In this document: positions 44,413 through 53,428 of the stretch, piece by piece | Numbering within the stretch: position 1 is the stretch's first letter | Layout of the letters: each line of letters starts with the position of its first letter | NCBI RefSeq assembly: GCF_031426495.1 | Contig: NZ_JANPLK010000044.1 | Span: 1-64,000 of the forward strand | DNA from: Gemmatimonas sp. | GTDB lineage: Bacteria > Gemmatimonadota > Gemmatimonadetes > Gemmatimonadales > Gemmatimonadaceae | Reading direction: 5' to 3' | DNA: 64,000 bases | Translations under genes and position numbers: made by a program | Notes under the pieces: generated by a model | What the model was told of the DNA's origin: nothing | Database searches by the model: none | Seen by the model: only the letters and a program-made list of their open reading frames with translations

Positions 44413-46148
44413 GTGAAGGGCTCCGCCTTGCAGCATTCTTCGATGCGGCCGTCGCACTATATCTGCTCTCCACCAGCGACCGTGTCCTCGGCGAACTCAC
44501 CCTGCGACGGGCCGGCGTGCCTGACGCGGCGGCGGTGCCGATCGCGGTAGCGGTGGCGCTCTTGGCGCGTGCGCGCGACGACGGCCACAGCGCGCTCTCG
44601 CTGAGCGACCTCGCGGCCGAAGCCACCGAACTTGCTCGTGAGCTTGCCGCGAAGGTCAACGTCGAGGACTACTGTGCGCAGATCCGCGAGCGCGATGCCG
44701 CCTGGTGGCGCACGATGCTGGAAGCGGTGCCTTCGGTCGTGCAGGTCGCGAACAGCCTCGTCGCATCGCCGCTGGTACTGCACGGCTCGCTGCTGCAGTT
44801 CCGACGGTACTTCGACGCCGAACAGCGTATCGCGGCGCGCATTCACGCCTCGTTGAGCCAAAACGAGCCGACCTTTCGCGTGATCACCGGCGGTCCGGGC
44901 ACGGGCAAGACCACGCGTATTGCGAACCTGCTCGTTGAAACGCTCGATCGTGACCCCGAACTGCGTGTCGCGCTGGCGGCGCCGACCGGCAAGGCGGCGG
45001 CCCGCCTCTCCGAGTCGATCCGACTGCGCCTCGACGACGCGAAGGCCTCGCCCGAGGTGCGCGCGCGGGTGCCGCGGAGCGCACGCACGGTGCACCGCTT
45101 GCTGGGCTACCAGCCCGATCGTGATCGCTTCTGGTCGCGCGCCGGTACTCCGTTGCCGTATGACCTCGTGATTCTCGATGAAGCCAGCATGGTGGACGTG
45201 CTGCTCATGGATGCGCTGGTGGCCGCCCTCCCAGCGCACGCCACGCTGCTGCTCGTGGGTGATCAGGATCAGCTGGCCAGCGTGGAAGCGGGTGATGTGT
45301 TGGGGGCGATCTGCCGGGTCGCGCATGATCTTGGCGCAGGCAACGCACTCCACGACAGCGTAGATCGGCTCACGCGCAGCTATCGGTTCGAAGCACACCC
45401 CGCCATTGGCGATGCGGCAGCCGCGATGCTCGCCGGCGACGTTGCCGCGCTCGGCGCCGTCGTGCACGACACCGAACGACCCGATGTGCGCTGGGCCCCG
45501 GCGCCGAACGATCGGGCCGAGCTGTTGGCGCTGCTCGTGCCGCATCTAAAAGCCTGCCTTGAGGCCGCCACGCCAGCCGCCGCCCTCACGGCCCTCGATG
45601 GATTCCGCGTACTCTGCGCCGAGCGTGAAGGCACGTGGGGCGTGGCCGGTATCAACGCCCAGGTCGAGCACTGGCTGCGCAGTCAGGGGACCGTCATCAC
45701 CGAGCGTTGGTATCATCGGCGGCCGGTCATGGTGATGGCGAACGACTACGGCACGCAGGTGTTCAACGGCGACGTGGGCGTGGCCTGGGAAGCCGATGGT
45801 GAAATGCTCGTGCACTTCCCGGCCCCCGAGGGAGCCACGCGCGCCATTCAGCCAGCGCGGTTACCCGAAACGCAGACGGCGTGGGCCATGACCGTGCACA
45901 AGGCGCAGGGGTCGGAGTTCACGAACGTGATCGTGATACTGCCGGCCAAGGGCAGTCGTGTTCTGGGACGCGAGCTGCTGTACACCGCCGTCACGCGCGC
46001 CCGAAGCAACGTGCTGATCGTGGGCGACGAGTCGGTGATGCGATCGGCGGTGTCGCGCACCGTGCGACGGGGCAGTGGCTTCGAGGCCCTGTTGCGCGAG
46101 GCGATTGGGCGCCAATCGATGCGGCGCGAGGGCGTGGCCCATGGGTGA
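44409..46148 (+). CDS. recD: Exodeoxyribonuclease V subunit RecD
   Basis: The 579-residue 5'-3' helicase has Walker A GGPGTGKT at 161-168, LVILDEASMVD as Walker B, and the C-terminal WAMTVHKAQGSEF and YTAVTRAR motifs. The N-terminal ~150 residues match the RecC-contacting region. Its ATG overlaps the recB stop (ATGA). It completes RecBCD. It lacks the insertions of RecD2, consistent with a true RecD. Confidence 0.94.
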   Translation: MSEGLRLAAFFDAAVALYLLSTSDRVLGELTLRRAGVPDAAAVPIAVAVALLARARDDGHSALSLSDLAAEATELARELAAKVNVEDYCAQIRERDAAWWRTMLEAVPSVVQVANSLVASPLVLHGSLLQFRRYFDAEQRIAARIHASLSQNEPTFRVITGGPGTGKTTRIANLLVETLDRDPELRVALAAPTGKAAARLSESIRLRLDDAKASPEVRARVPRSARTVHRLLGYQPDRDRFWSRAGTPLPYDLVILDEASMVDVLLMDALVAALPAHATLLLVGDQDQLASVEAGDVLGAICRVAHDLGAGNALHDSVDRLTRSYRFEAHPAIGDAAAAMLAGDVAALGAVVHDTERPDVRWAPAPNDRAELLALLVPHLKACLEAATPAAALTALDGFRVLCAEREGTWGVAGINAQVEHWLRSQGTVITERWYHRRPVMVMANDYGTQVFNGDVGVAWEADGEMLVHFPAPEGATRAIQPARLPETQTAWAMTVHKAQGSEFTNVIVILPAKGSRVLGRELLYTAVTRARSNVLIVGDESVMRSAVSRTVRRGSGFEALLREAIGRQSMRREGVAHG

Positions 46149-47358
46149 TCCGATTGCCCTGCTCACGCTGGTGTGCGCGGCACTGGCCGTCGTGCTGCTG
46201 CTGGTGAGTCTCTTCCGCACGAAGGCCGTCGCCGATCCCGAAGGCGCGCGCCGTGAACTCCGCGAGGAGTTGCGCAGCGCGCGCGATGAAGCGCGAGCAT
46301 CGGCGCGCGAGCTACGCGAAGAAGTCACCAAATCCATCGACGCCACGCAGGCCTCACTCGACCGCGTGCGCGGTACGCTCGATCAGCGCGTGCGCGAGTT
46401 GCAGGAAGGGAACGAGCGTAAGCTCGATGAAATGCGCCGGACCGTCGACGAAAAGCTGCATGACACGCTAGAGAAGCGGCTAGGCGAATCGTTCAAACTC
46501 GTCAGCGATCGTCTCGACACGGTGCACAAGGGACTCGGCGAGATGCAGCATCTCGCCACCGGTGTGGGCGATCTCAAACGTGTGCTCACCAACGTCAAGG
46601 CGCGCGGCACGTGGGCCGAGGTGCAGCTCGGCGCCATTCTGGAGCAGGTGCTCACACCGGAGCAGTACGATAAGAACGTGTGCATCCGCCCGGACACCGC
46701 CGAGCGGGTGGAGTTCGCGGTGCGGTTGCCGGGACCACTCGATGATCCGGCCAGCTGTGTGTGGCTGCCTATCGACTCCAAGTTTCCGCAGGAAGATTGG
46801 CTGCGGCTGCAGGACGCGTCAGATCAGGGCGACGTGGCCGCGGTGCAGGCGGCCAGTGACGCGCTCATTCGCACGGTGCGCGGGTCGGCCAAGGAGATTC
46901 ACGACAAGTACGTGCATCCGCCGGCCAGCACCGACTTCGCGATCATGTTTCTGGCCACCGAAGGACTGTTCGCCGAGGTGCTGCGTCACCCGTCGCTGGT
47001 GAGCGATCTGCAGCAGCAATATCGCGTGGTGGTGGCGGGCCCGACCACGCTGGCGGCGATTCTCACCAGCTTGCGTATGGGCTTTCAGACGCTCGTGGTC
47101 GAGCAGCGTGCGGCTGAAGTGTGGCGTGTGCTCGGCGCGGTGAAAACCGAATTCGGCAAATTCGGTGATGTGCTCGACAAGGTGCAACGTCAGCTCAACA
47201 CGGCCAGTCGCACGATCGAGGAAACCGGTCAGCGCAGCCGCGCGATGGAGAAGAAGCTGCGCTCAGCCGAGCGGCTGCCGGAGGCGGAAGCGGCGATGGT
47301 GCTGGAGTTGCCGGTCGGCGATACGACCGTCGCTACCGACGCTTTTCCCCTACAATGA
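46141..47358 (+). CDS. rmuC: DNA recombination protein RmuC
   Basis: The 405-residue product has an N-terminal membrane segment (about 4-22) and a long coiled coil (about 35-120). The RmuC domain follows, with LKRVLTNVKARGTWAEVQL and SKFPQEDWLRLQ. RmuC is a nuclease-like protein that limits DNA inversions. Its start overlaps recD by eight bases, which places it in the recCBD operon. The stop lies 26 bases inside the convergent spermidine-synthase-like gene. Confidence 0.92.
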   Translation: MGDPIALLTLVCAALAVVLLLVSLFRTKAVADPEGARRELREELRSARDEARASARELREEVTKSIDATQASLDRVRGTLDQRVRELQEGNERKLDEMRRTVDEKLHDTLEKRLGESFKLVSDRLDTVHKGLGEMQHLATGVGDLKRVLTNVKARGTWAEVQLGAILEQVLTPEQYDKNVCIRPDTAERVEFAVRLPGPLDDPASCVWLPIDSKFPQEDWLRLQDASDQGDVAAVQAASDALIRTVRGSAKEIHDKYVHPPASTDFAIMFLATEGLFAEVLRHPSLVSDLQQQYRVVVAGPTTLAAILTSLRMGFQTLVVEQRAAEVWRVLGAVKTEFGKFGDVLDKVQRQLNTASRTIEETGQRSRAMEKKLRSAERLPEAEAAMVLELPVGDTTVATDAFPLQ

Positions 47359-48004
47359 GCTCGTGCGCCGCGCCTTTCTTGCCATGGGCCCGGCTCTGCT
47401 CAGTGGTCACCGTGAGTCCGTTGCGTCGCAGCGCTTTCGCAAAGGCGGGATCGGCGTCGGCCGACCAGTAGATCACGCGTCCACCGGGACGCAGGGCGGC
47501 GATCGCCGACTGTATGCCGCTGTCGACATACAGTTTGGCGTTGCCGGTGGTGGTCAACGACTCGGCGCCGTTGTCGACATCGAGCATGATCGCGTCGAAC
47601 ATGCCCGGATGCGCGCGCAGCAGCGGCAGCACGTCGCCATGGCGGATATCCACCCGCGGATCGTCCATCGCCGTGCCGGAGAGGGCGTACTCGGGATTCC
47701 GGTTCCAGGCGATGACCTCGGGCACGATCTCGGCGACCATCACCTGCGCGTCGGGGCCGAGTCGCTCGAGCGCCGCGCGCATCGTGAAGCCGAAGCCGAG
47801 TCCACCCACGAGCACGCGTACCCCCGGCTGATCGGCCAGACCGCGGCAGGCGAGTTCTGCCAGTTGCACTTCCGACTGTGATCGGCGCGTCGACATCAGC
47901 TCGATCCCGTCGATGCGCAGCAGGTACGCGCCGTCGTGGCGATACAGCGTGAGCACCGTGCCGTCGGGCGCGGCGGCATCGGCGAGGCGTTCGTATGGCT
48001 TCAC
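47333..48004 (-). CDS. Spermidine synthase-like methyltransferase-fold protein
   Basis: The 223-residue product has a Rossmann motif VLVGGLGFGFTM at about 64-75, then VAEIVPEVI and LDVDNGAES, as in polyamine aminopropyltransferases and related SAM-type folds. The active Asp of spermidine synthases is not clearly placed, so activity is uncertain. The start codon is GTG. It converges on rmuC with a 26-base overlap and diverges from the phosphatase gene. Confidence 0.8.
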   Translation of the reverse strand: MKPYERLADAAAPDGTVLTLYRHDGAYLLRIDGIELMSTRRSQSEVQLAELACRGLADQPGVRVLVGGLGFGFTMRAALERLGPDAQVMVAEIVPEVIAWNRNPEYALSGTAMDDPRVDIRHGDVLPLLRAHPGMFDAIMLDVDNGAESLTTTGNAKLYVDSGIQSAIAALRPGGRVIYWSADADPAFAKALRRNGLTVTTEQSRAHGKKGAAHELIVGEKRR

Positions 48005-48095
48005 GGAGGACTTGCTGGCGCAGGGTGAGCAATCGAGCTTGCAGAGGCGTTGTATCGACAGCGAAGTGTATCACCGATCCCCCGTCCGGTCAGTA

Positions 48096-48647
48096 ATGTC
48101 ACGTCCGATCGACAATTCCTACGTGGTGCCCGGTACGGCGCTGCTGGCCGGTGAGTATCCGGGCATGCGCTTCGGTACGCCGCACGGTATTCGGGACGCG
48201 AAGTTGCGGCAGTTCCTCGATACGGGCGTCACGGCGTTCGTGGATCTCACACATCCCGACGATCCGCTCGATCTCTACATCGGGCGGCTCCGTGAGCTCG
48301 CGGCCGAACGCGGAGTGGAAGTCGTGCACGACTACCTCTCCATCGTCGACATGGACGTGTGCGATGACGTCTTCATGCGACGCGTGCTCGACACCATCGA
48401 CCAACGCCTCGCGCAGGGGCATCGCGTGTACGTGCACTGCTGGGGCGGGGTTGGGCGCACGGGGATGACGGTGGGGTGCTGGCTCGTGCGCAACGGACGC
48501 AGCGGAGAAGAGGCGCTCGACGACGTCAAATCGCTGTTCGCCACCATGTCGCCCGCCAAGGTGGCATACTTCGGTCCAGACGGCTCGCCGCAGACCGCCG
48601 CGCAACGCGCGGTGGTACGGGCGTGGGCTGAACCATCGACGGAGTGA
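48096..48647 (+). CDS. Dual-specificity/tyrosine phosphatase-like protein
   Basis: The 183-residue cytoplasmic protein carries the phosphatase loop HCWGGVGRTG, with Cys115 and Arg121 (CX5R), and a candidate general acid in the DYLSIVDMD region. The GGVGR version of the loop is typical of bacterial dual-specificity or tyrosine phosphatases. There is a possible partner kinase in the window but no direct link. The ATG lacks a strong ribosome binding site. Confidence 0.88.
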   Translation: MSRPIDNSYVVPGTALLAGEYPGMRFGTPHGIRDAKLRQFLDTGVTAFVDLTHPDDPLDLYIGRLRELAAERGVEVVHDYLSIVDMDVCDDVFMRRVLDTIDQRLAQGHRVYVHCWGGVGRTGMTVGCWLVRNGRSGEEALDDVKSLFATMSPAKVAYFGPDGSPQTAAQRAVVRAWAEPSTE

Positions 48648-48654
48648 TCGCGTG

Positions 48655-49221
48655 ATGAACCAGACGCCCGTGACGCTGCACGCCATCTCGGTGGCCGACC
48701 TGGAGACCGTGGCCGCGCTGCATTGTGCCAGCTGGCGCAGTGCCTATCGCGGCATTCTTTCTGATGCCTATCTCGACGGCGACCTGTTCACCGAGCGCCT
48801 CGAAGCGTGGCATCTCAAGCTGGCGATGATGACCGACCGGCAGTTCGGCTGGCTCGCTCGGCACGATGGCGAGCCGGTCGGCTTTGCATTCGCGTCGCTC
48901 GATGACGACCTGACGTGGGGCACGCTGCTGGACAACCTGCATCTGCTGCCGTCTCACCAGGGGATGGGGATTGGTCGCAGTGTGCTTGCCGCCGTCGCGA
49001 AAGTTGCGCACGCGCACGCCTCGCATCCGGGACTTTTTCTTTGGTGCTACGACCAGAATACGAGCGCCCGTGCGTTTTACGAACATCTGGGCGCTACGGC
49101 GGTCGAGCAAAACCGCTTCGACGCGCCCGACGGACAGTCGGTGCCAGACTGGCGTTACGCTTGGCGCACGCTCGACCGGCTGCTGCCGGCGACGGAGCCT
49201 GGACAGCCAGAACTCGCATAG
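48655..49221 (+). CDS. GNAT-family N-acetyltransferase
   Basis: The 188-residue product has the GNAT fold. LLPSHQGMGIGRSVLAAV is the acetyl-CoA pyrophosphate-binding loop and LWCYDQNTSARAFYEHLGA the C-terminal motif B. Substrate unknown. A GTG one codon upstream is an alternative start. It lies eight bases after the phosphatase gene, so both are likely on one transcript. Confidence 0.88.
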   Translation: MNQTPVTLHAISVADLETVAALHCASWRSAYRGILSDAYLDGDLFTERLEAWHLKLAMMTDRQFGWLARHDGEPVGFAFASLDDDLTWGTLLDNLHLLPSHQGMGIGRSVLAAVAKVAHAHASHPGLFLWCYDQNTSARAFYEHLGATAVEQNRFDAPDGQSVPDWRYAWRTLDRLLPATEPGQPELA

Positions 49222-49236
49222 TCTGGACTGGCGGAA

Positions 49237-50859
49237 CTACGCCATTTGCGCCATGAACTCGACGACGCGCTGATCGCAACGCACATCGCCGGCGCCGATG
49301 GGTGATTCGAGTGTCATCCCTTCCATCGTGCGACAACGGCTGAGCGCAACGTACGTCTGCCCGGCTGAGAACGCGCCGCGGCCCAGATGCACGTGCACGC
49401 GATCGAACGTCAGTCCCTGACTCTTGTGAATCGTGACCGCCCAGGCGAGTTGCAGCGGCATCTGCTTGTAGCGGCCGACCACCTTCTGTCGAATTTCGTC
49501 GGCCTCGTCGTCGTACCAGTACTCGAGCTGCTGCCACTCCTGTGCGTCGACCGTCACGATAGCACCGCTGTCGAGCTTCACGATCGCCCCGGTGGCGCTG
49601 ATGGCCTGCACTTCGCCCAGTGAACCGTTCACCCAGTTCTCTTCGGGGTCGTTCTTCACGAACATCACGCGCGCGCCGCGCTTGAGCACGAGCGGATCGG
49701 GGGCTGGATCCTGTTTGAAGGTGCCCGTACCGACTTGCGATCCAAAGGTGCCGCTGCGTTCGGCCGAAAACGCGGCCGGCGCGTCGTCGAGGGCGTCGAG
49801 CCGCCGTTGATTCACCCGCTCGGCGTCGAGACGGCGCGCGGTGAGAATGATCGTCTCGTCGAGTTCGTCGTCGGTAGACCGTGCAATGCGCGTATGCAGC
49901 AGCCGATAGTCGTCGCCGCTGGGTGTGGCGATCCGCACGCGATCAAGCAGCGCGATCCACACGGGATCACGCTGGCGATACACCGTGCGGAATTCGACGG
50001 TGGAGAGCGGCGCGTACTTGAACACCGCCGCGTCGAAGAAATGCGGTGTGTCGTACCACAGGTCGCCGAAGGCGCCCGCCTGCTCCTTCGACACGATCGG
50101 CGGCAGCTGAAATGGATCGCCGAACATCACGACGCGCGCGCCGCCGAAGGGCAGGTCATTCCTCTTCGCCATGCGCATCGCGACATCGATGCCGTCAACC
50201 ACGTCGGCGCGCACCATCGAAATTTCGTCGATGATCAGCATGTCGAGCTTGCGCGCCACCTGCAGCCACTTGCCGCCCTGAATGTCGCGTGCGGTGAGCG
50301 GTTTGAGCGGGAAGCGGAAGAACGAGTGGATCGTCTGACCACCCGCATTGAGCGCCGCGAGCCCGGTGGGTGCGAGCACGACGCACGTGTTGCCCTGTGC
50401 GGCCGCCAGCTGTCGCAGTACGGTGCTTTTTCCGGTGCCGGCGCGCCCGGTCACGAACAGCGGTCGCGGGTCGCGCACGTCGAGCCGGTCATACAACTCG
50501 GCGAGCTCGGCGCTACCACCGCTTTCGGCGACGGCCATGCGTCGCGCCGCCCGCACCGTCGTGCGCGCCGTGGGCGCCTTCTCCGGCGGCAGCGTAGCCA
50601 GATAGGCGCGATACTTGTCGAAGGCCGACTGACAGCGATCCTGCTCGCGTACGCGCTCCAGCTTGGTGCGCACGGCGTCGCGCACGAACTTGCGGAGCTC
50701 GTTACGCTCGAGGCTATAGAATTGCGCGAAGCCGTCGCCCGGCCGCTTCTCGTCGAACACCAGCAGATCCCCGTCACGCGTGAAGCGCAGCAGGTGGAGA
50801 CCGGCGTCGGTGTGCAGCGGTTCGGTAGGTGCCGAGGGAGCGGGTGGCAGAGACGACAT
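49237..50859 (-). CDS. PIF1/RecD-like superfamily 1 DNA helicase
   Basis: The 540-residue ATPase has Walker A TGRAGTGKST at 137-146, DEIS at 211-214, GDPFQLPP, and a C-terminal WAVTIHKSQGLTFDRV plus YVALSRCR. These are the motifs of PIF1/RecD2 5'-3' helicases. The N-terminal 130 residues (Arg/Glu-rich, helical) are not a recognised domain. No ribosome binding site; TATTTT at 50865-50870 lies five bases before the ATG. It may unwind R-loops or G-rich structures. Confidence 0.9.
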   Translation of the reverse strand: MSSLPPAPSAPTEPLHTDAGLHLLRFTRDGDLLVFDEKRPGDGFAQFYSLERNELRKFVRDAVRTKLERVREQDRCQSAFDKYRAYLATLPPEKAPTARTTVRAARRMAVAESGGSAELAELYDRLDVRDPRPLFVTGRAGTGKSTVLRQLAAAQGNTCVVLAPTGLAALNAGGQTIHSFFRFPLKPLTARDIQGGKWLQVARKLDMLIIDEISMVRADVVDGIDVAMRMAKRNDLPFGGARVVMFGDPFQLPPIVSKEQAGAFGDLWYDTPHFFDAAVFKYAPLSTVEFRTVYRQRDPVWIALLDRVRIATPSGDDYRLLHTRIARSTDDELDETIILTARRLDAERVNQRRLDALDDAPAAFSAERSGTFGSQVGTGTFKQDPAPDPLVLKRGARVMFVKNDPEENWVNGSLGEVQAISATGAIVKLDSGAIVTVDAQEWQQLEYWYDDEADEIRQKVVGRYKQMPLQLAWAVTIHKSQGLTFDRVHVHLGRGAFSAGQTYVALSRCRTMEGMTLESPIGAGDVRCDQRVVEFMAQMA

Positions 50860-50910
50860 ACTGCAAAATAGTCGGTTGCCAGGACGTGATACCCCGCACG
50901 TTTCTACCGG

Positions 50911-50927
50911 CTGGCACGGTGAATGCC
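50911..50927 (+). promoter_or_regulatory. Candidate sigma-54 promoter upstream of csbD-like gene
   Basis: CTGGCACGGTGAATGCC fits the -24/-12 pattern (GG and GC at the right spacing). It has one mismatch in the -12 T pair and one in the last base. It lies about 90 bases before the CsbD start. Confidence 0.3.
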
Positions 50928-50943
50928 TCGTCATGTGCCGGGC

Positions 50944-50962
50944 GCAATCGGTGCCCGATTGC
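50944..50962. promoter_or_regulatory. Inverted repeat in csbD leader
   Basis: GCAATCG and CGATTGC make a perfect 7-bp dyad around five bases. It lies in the 159-base gap between the divergent helicase and CsbD genes and would fall in the CsbD leader if the upstream sigma-54-like site is used. Confidence 0.35.
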
Positions 50963-51018
50963 TGGTCAACGCGCAGGCGAACTGTGCCGCCGCCAGCCGC
51001 CATTCAGCGGAGGATGTC

Positions 51019-51264
51019 ATGACGGATAAGAAACGGACCGATGATCTCGACCTGAACGAGGAAGGCATGGTCAACCGCGCCAAGGGTGCCGCGGAAGAGG
51101 CCAAAGGCCGCGCCCGTAACGCGTTGGGTGGACTGACCGGCGACGGTGGCCAGCAGCTCAAGGGCATGGGCGAGGAACTCAAGGGCAAGGCGCAGCAGAC
51201 ATTGGGCAAGGCGCAGCAGAAGCTCGATGACGTGCTCGACGGGGACGATCGCAAGGCGCCGTAA
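51019..51264 (+). CDS. CsbD-family stress protein
   Basis: The 81-residue hydrophilic, Lys/Glu-rich protein has the CsbD repeat pattern (VNRAKGAAEEAKGRARNALG then LKGKAQQTLGKAQ). CsbD proteins are induced by stress, with unknown biochemistry. A GGAGG ribosome binding site is close upstream. A terminator follows, so it is monocistronic. Confidence 0.9.
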   Translation: MTDKKRTDDLDLNEEGMVNRAKGAAEEAKGRARNALGGLTGDGGQQLKGMGEELKGKAQQTLGKAQQKLDDVLDGDDRKAP

Positions 51265-51280
51265 CGGGTGTATCGAGCAT

Positions 51281-51323
51281 CGGGGCGTCTGCGCTGACAG
51301 TGCGCTGACGCCCCGTTGTTTTA
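51281..51323 (+). terminator. Rho-independent terminator after csbD-like gene
   Basis: CGGGGCGTCTGCGC and GCGCTGACGCCCCG form a 14-bp stem with one mismatch, followed by TTGTTTTATT. Confidence 0.85.
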
Positions 51324-51353
51324 TTGGCGGTTCCCCAGCACCGAGGAACTCCC

Positions 51354-51920
51354 ATGGCAATGATTGAACTGCCAGACGACAAGCCCGTCCGACACCCCGA
51401 GTACGTCTACATGGACTACGCTCGGCACCTGTCCGGACGGCTCCGTCGCACCATCACCGGACCGATGTGGCACGGTCCCTCCCTGCGCGAGGCGCTGGAC
51501 GGCATCAACGCCGCCGACGCCGTCGAGCGCCCCATTCGCAGCATGCAAACCATCTGGGAGATCGTGCTGCATGTCACCGCGCGGGCCGAGCGGGCGCGGC
51601 TGCGCATGGACGGTCTGGCCCTCGACGAGCCGACGCCGGAAGAGGACTGGCCTCGCATTCCGATCCCGTGCACCGCCGCGGCCTGGGAATACTCTCAGGC
51701 CCAGATGGCGACTGCCTATCGCTCGATGGCCGTGCGCGTCTGCGAAGTGATGTCGTCAGGATTTCTCAAGGTCGTCGAGAAGCAGAGTTACAACATCGCC
51801 ACCATGTCTGATGGCGTGGCCGAACATGGTGCGTATCACGCGGGGCAGATCGTATTGCTGCGCAAGGAGATTCACTCGCGCCGACCGAATGGTGCGCACG
51901 TCACCGACCTGTTGTGGTGA
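51354..51920 (+). CDS. DinB/YfiT-family protein
   Basis: The 188-residue four-helix protein has His residues in WEIVLHVTARAE and AEHGAYHAGQ, which match the divalent-metal His positions of the DinB fold. The family includes thiol transferases and damage-inducible proteins of unknown role. A GAGGAA ribosome binding site lies just before the ATG. It is preceded by a terminator and ends 14 bases from the convergent M20 gene. Confidence 0.85.
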   Translation: MAMIELPDDKPVRHPEYVYMDYARHLSGRLRRTITGPMWHGPSLREALDGINAADAVERPIRSMQTIWEIVLHVTARAERARLRMDGLALDEPTPEEDWPRIPIPCTAAAWEYSQAQMATAYRSMAVRVCEVMSSGFLKVVEKQSYNIATMSDGVAEHGAYHAGQIVLLRKEIHSRRPNGAHVTDLLW

Positions 51921-51934
51921 CGTGCGCACACGGC

Positions 51935-53428
51935 CTATTTGCTCGCCGCCGGCACGCTGCCTTTGCGGTAGTCGAGCGCCGGCTTCTGGGTTCCAAGGAC
52001 GGTGCTGTACGTGAAGCTCGCGCCGCGCCGCGTGTCGAGCTCCGCCTTCGCCGCGGCAATCGTGGCCGGCGTCGCGAACAGCTCGGCGCCCGTCAACGCC
52101 ATCGTCTTCGCAGCCACCATCATGCCCTTCGCGCCGATACTCATGCCACCGGCGGCGACCGCCTGCCAGGAATGGGCGGCCGTGCCCGGCACCCACGTGG
52201 CCGCCGACAGCTGCACTGTCGGCACCACCCAACTCACGTCACCCACGTCGGTGGACGCGGAGCCGGCCGCGCCAATGGTGAGCGGCTTGATCAGCGCCGT
52301 GTTCGTGAGCGGCTGGGGCATGAACTGCGCAGACTTCTGCAGCTGCTCGGCGAATGCGCGTTCCGCCGGTGTGAGGGTGTAACCACCAACCCGCTCGAGC
52401 ATGCGCTGCTGCACCTTGGCCAGCGTTTCATTCGGCAGCAGCGAATACACCGAACCGGTGAGCTGCAAGTCGTAGGTCGTACCGGTACCCATGGCGGCAC
52501 CCTTGGCGGCGTTCACGACGCGTGACCAGACGTCGTTCACGACCTTCATGTCCACGTGGCGCACGTAGTAGTACACCTCGGCTTCGTCGGGCACCACATT
52601 GGGCGCGCGCCCGCCATCGGTGATGACGTAGTGAATGCGCGTGCCGTCGGGGATATGCTCGCGCAGATAGTTCGTCATCACGTTCATCACTTCCACGCCG
52701 TCGAGGGCGGAACGACCGCGCTCCGGCGCTGCCGCCGCGTGCGCGCTGATGCCCTTGAAGTGAAACTTGCCGCTGATGTTGGCCATCGTACGCTCACCGG
52801 TGATCGAGTTCTCGTCACCCGGATGCCACGCGATGACCGCATCGACGTCGTTGAACACACCGTCACGCACCATGTACACTTTGCCCGATCCGCCTTCTTC
52901 AGCCGGCGTACCGATCATGCGCAGCGTGCCCCTCACGTTGTTCGCCTGCATCCAGTGCTTCAGCGCAATCGCCGCCGCCGTACTGGCCGTGCCGAACAGG
53001 TGATGCCCGCAGCCATGACCGGGACCTCCGGCAATAAGCGGATTGCGCGTCGGCGCAGCGTCCTGCGAGAGGCCGGGCAACGCGTCGAACTCGCCCAACA
53101 GCGCGATGACCGGCTTGCCGCTGCCATACTCGGCCACGAAGGCCGTGGGCTCACCAGCTACACCCGCGGTGATTGTGAAGCCCGCCGTCTTGAGTTCAGA
53201 CTGCAGGAGCGCCGTGCTCTTCACCTCCATAAAGCCGACTTCGGCGAAGCCCCAGATCTGCTTGGCGACACCGGCGTAGTGGTCGGCCTTCGCGTCGAGC
53301 GCGGTCAGCATCGCGGCCGTGTTCGGCGCGCCGACGGCACCCTTCCCCTTTTGCGCGGAGACGGACGTCGCGGCACCGTGGAAGAGCAGAACGGCGACGG
53401 CGGTGGAAGCACAGCGGCGGAGCGCCAT
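51935..53428 (-). CDS. Exported M20D amidohydrolase (AbgB-like)
   Basis: The 497-residue product has a signal peptide to about SVSAQ (26). The M20D zinc site includes GHGCGHH (137-143) and PAEEGG (175-180), with LGEFDALPG before it. These match p-aminobenzoyl-glutamate hydrolase subunit B and other N-acyl-amino-acid hydrolases. Its ATG overlaps the FabH stop (TGATG), so the two are translationally linked. Confidence 0.9.
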   Translation of the reverse strand: MALRRCASTAVAVLLFHGAATSVSAQKGKGAVGAPNTAAMLTALDAKADHYAGVAKQIWGFAEVGFMEVKSTALLQSELKTAGFTITAGVAGEPTAFVAEYGSGKPVIALLGEFDALPGLSQDAAPTRNPLIAGGPGHGCGHHLFGTASTAAAIALKHWMQANNVRGTLRMIGTPAEEGGSGKVYMVRDGVFNDVDAVIAWHPGDENSITGERTMANISGKFHFKGISAHAAAAPERGRSALDGVEVMNVMTNYLREHIPDGTRIHYVITDGGRAPNVVPDEAEVYYYVRHVDMKVVNDVWSRVVNAAKGAAMGTGTTYDLQLTGSVYSLLPNETLAKVQQRMLERVGGYTLTPAERAFAEQLQKSAQFMPQPLTNTALIKPLTIGAAGSASTDVGDVSWVVPTVQLSAATWVPGTAAHSWQAVAAGGMSIGAKGMMVAAKTMALTGAELFATPATIAAAKAELDTRRGASFTYSTVLGTQKPALDYRKGSVPAASK

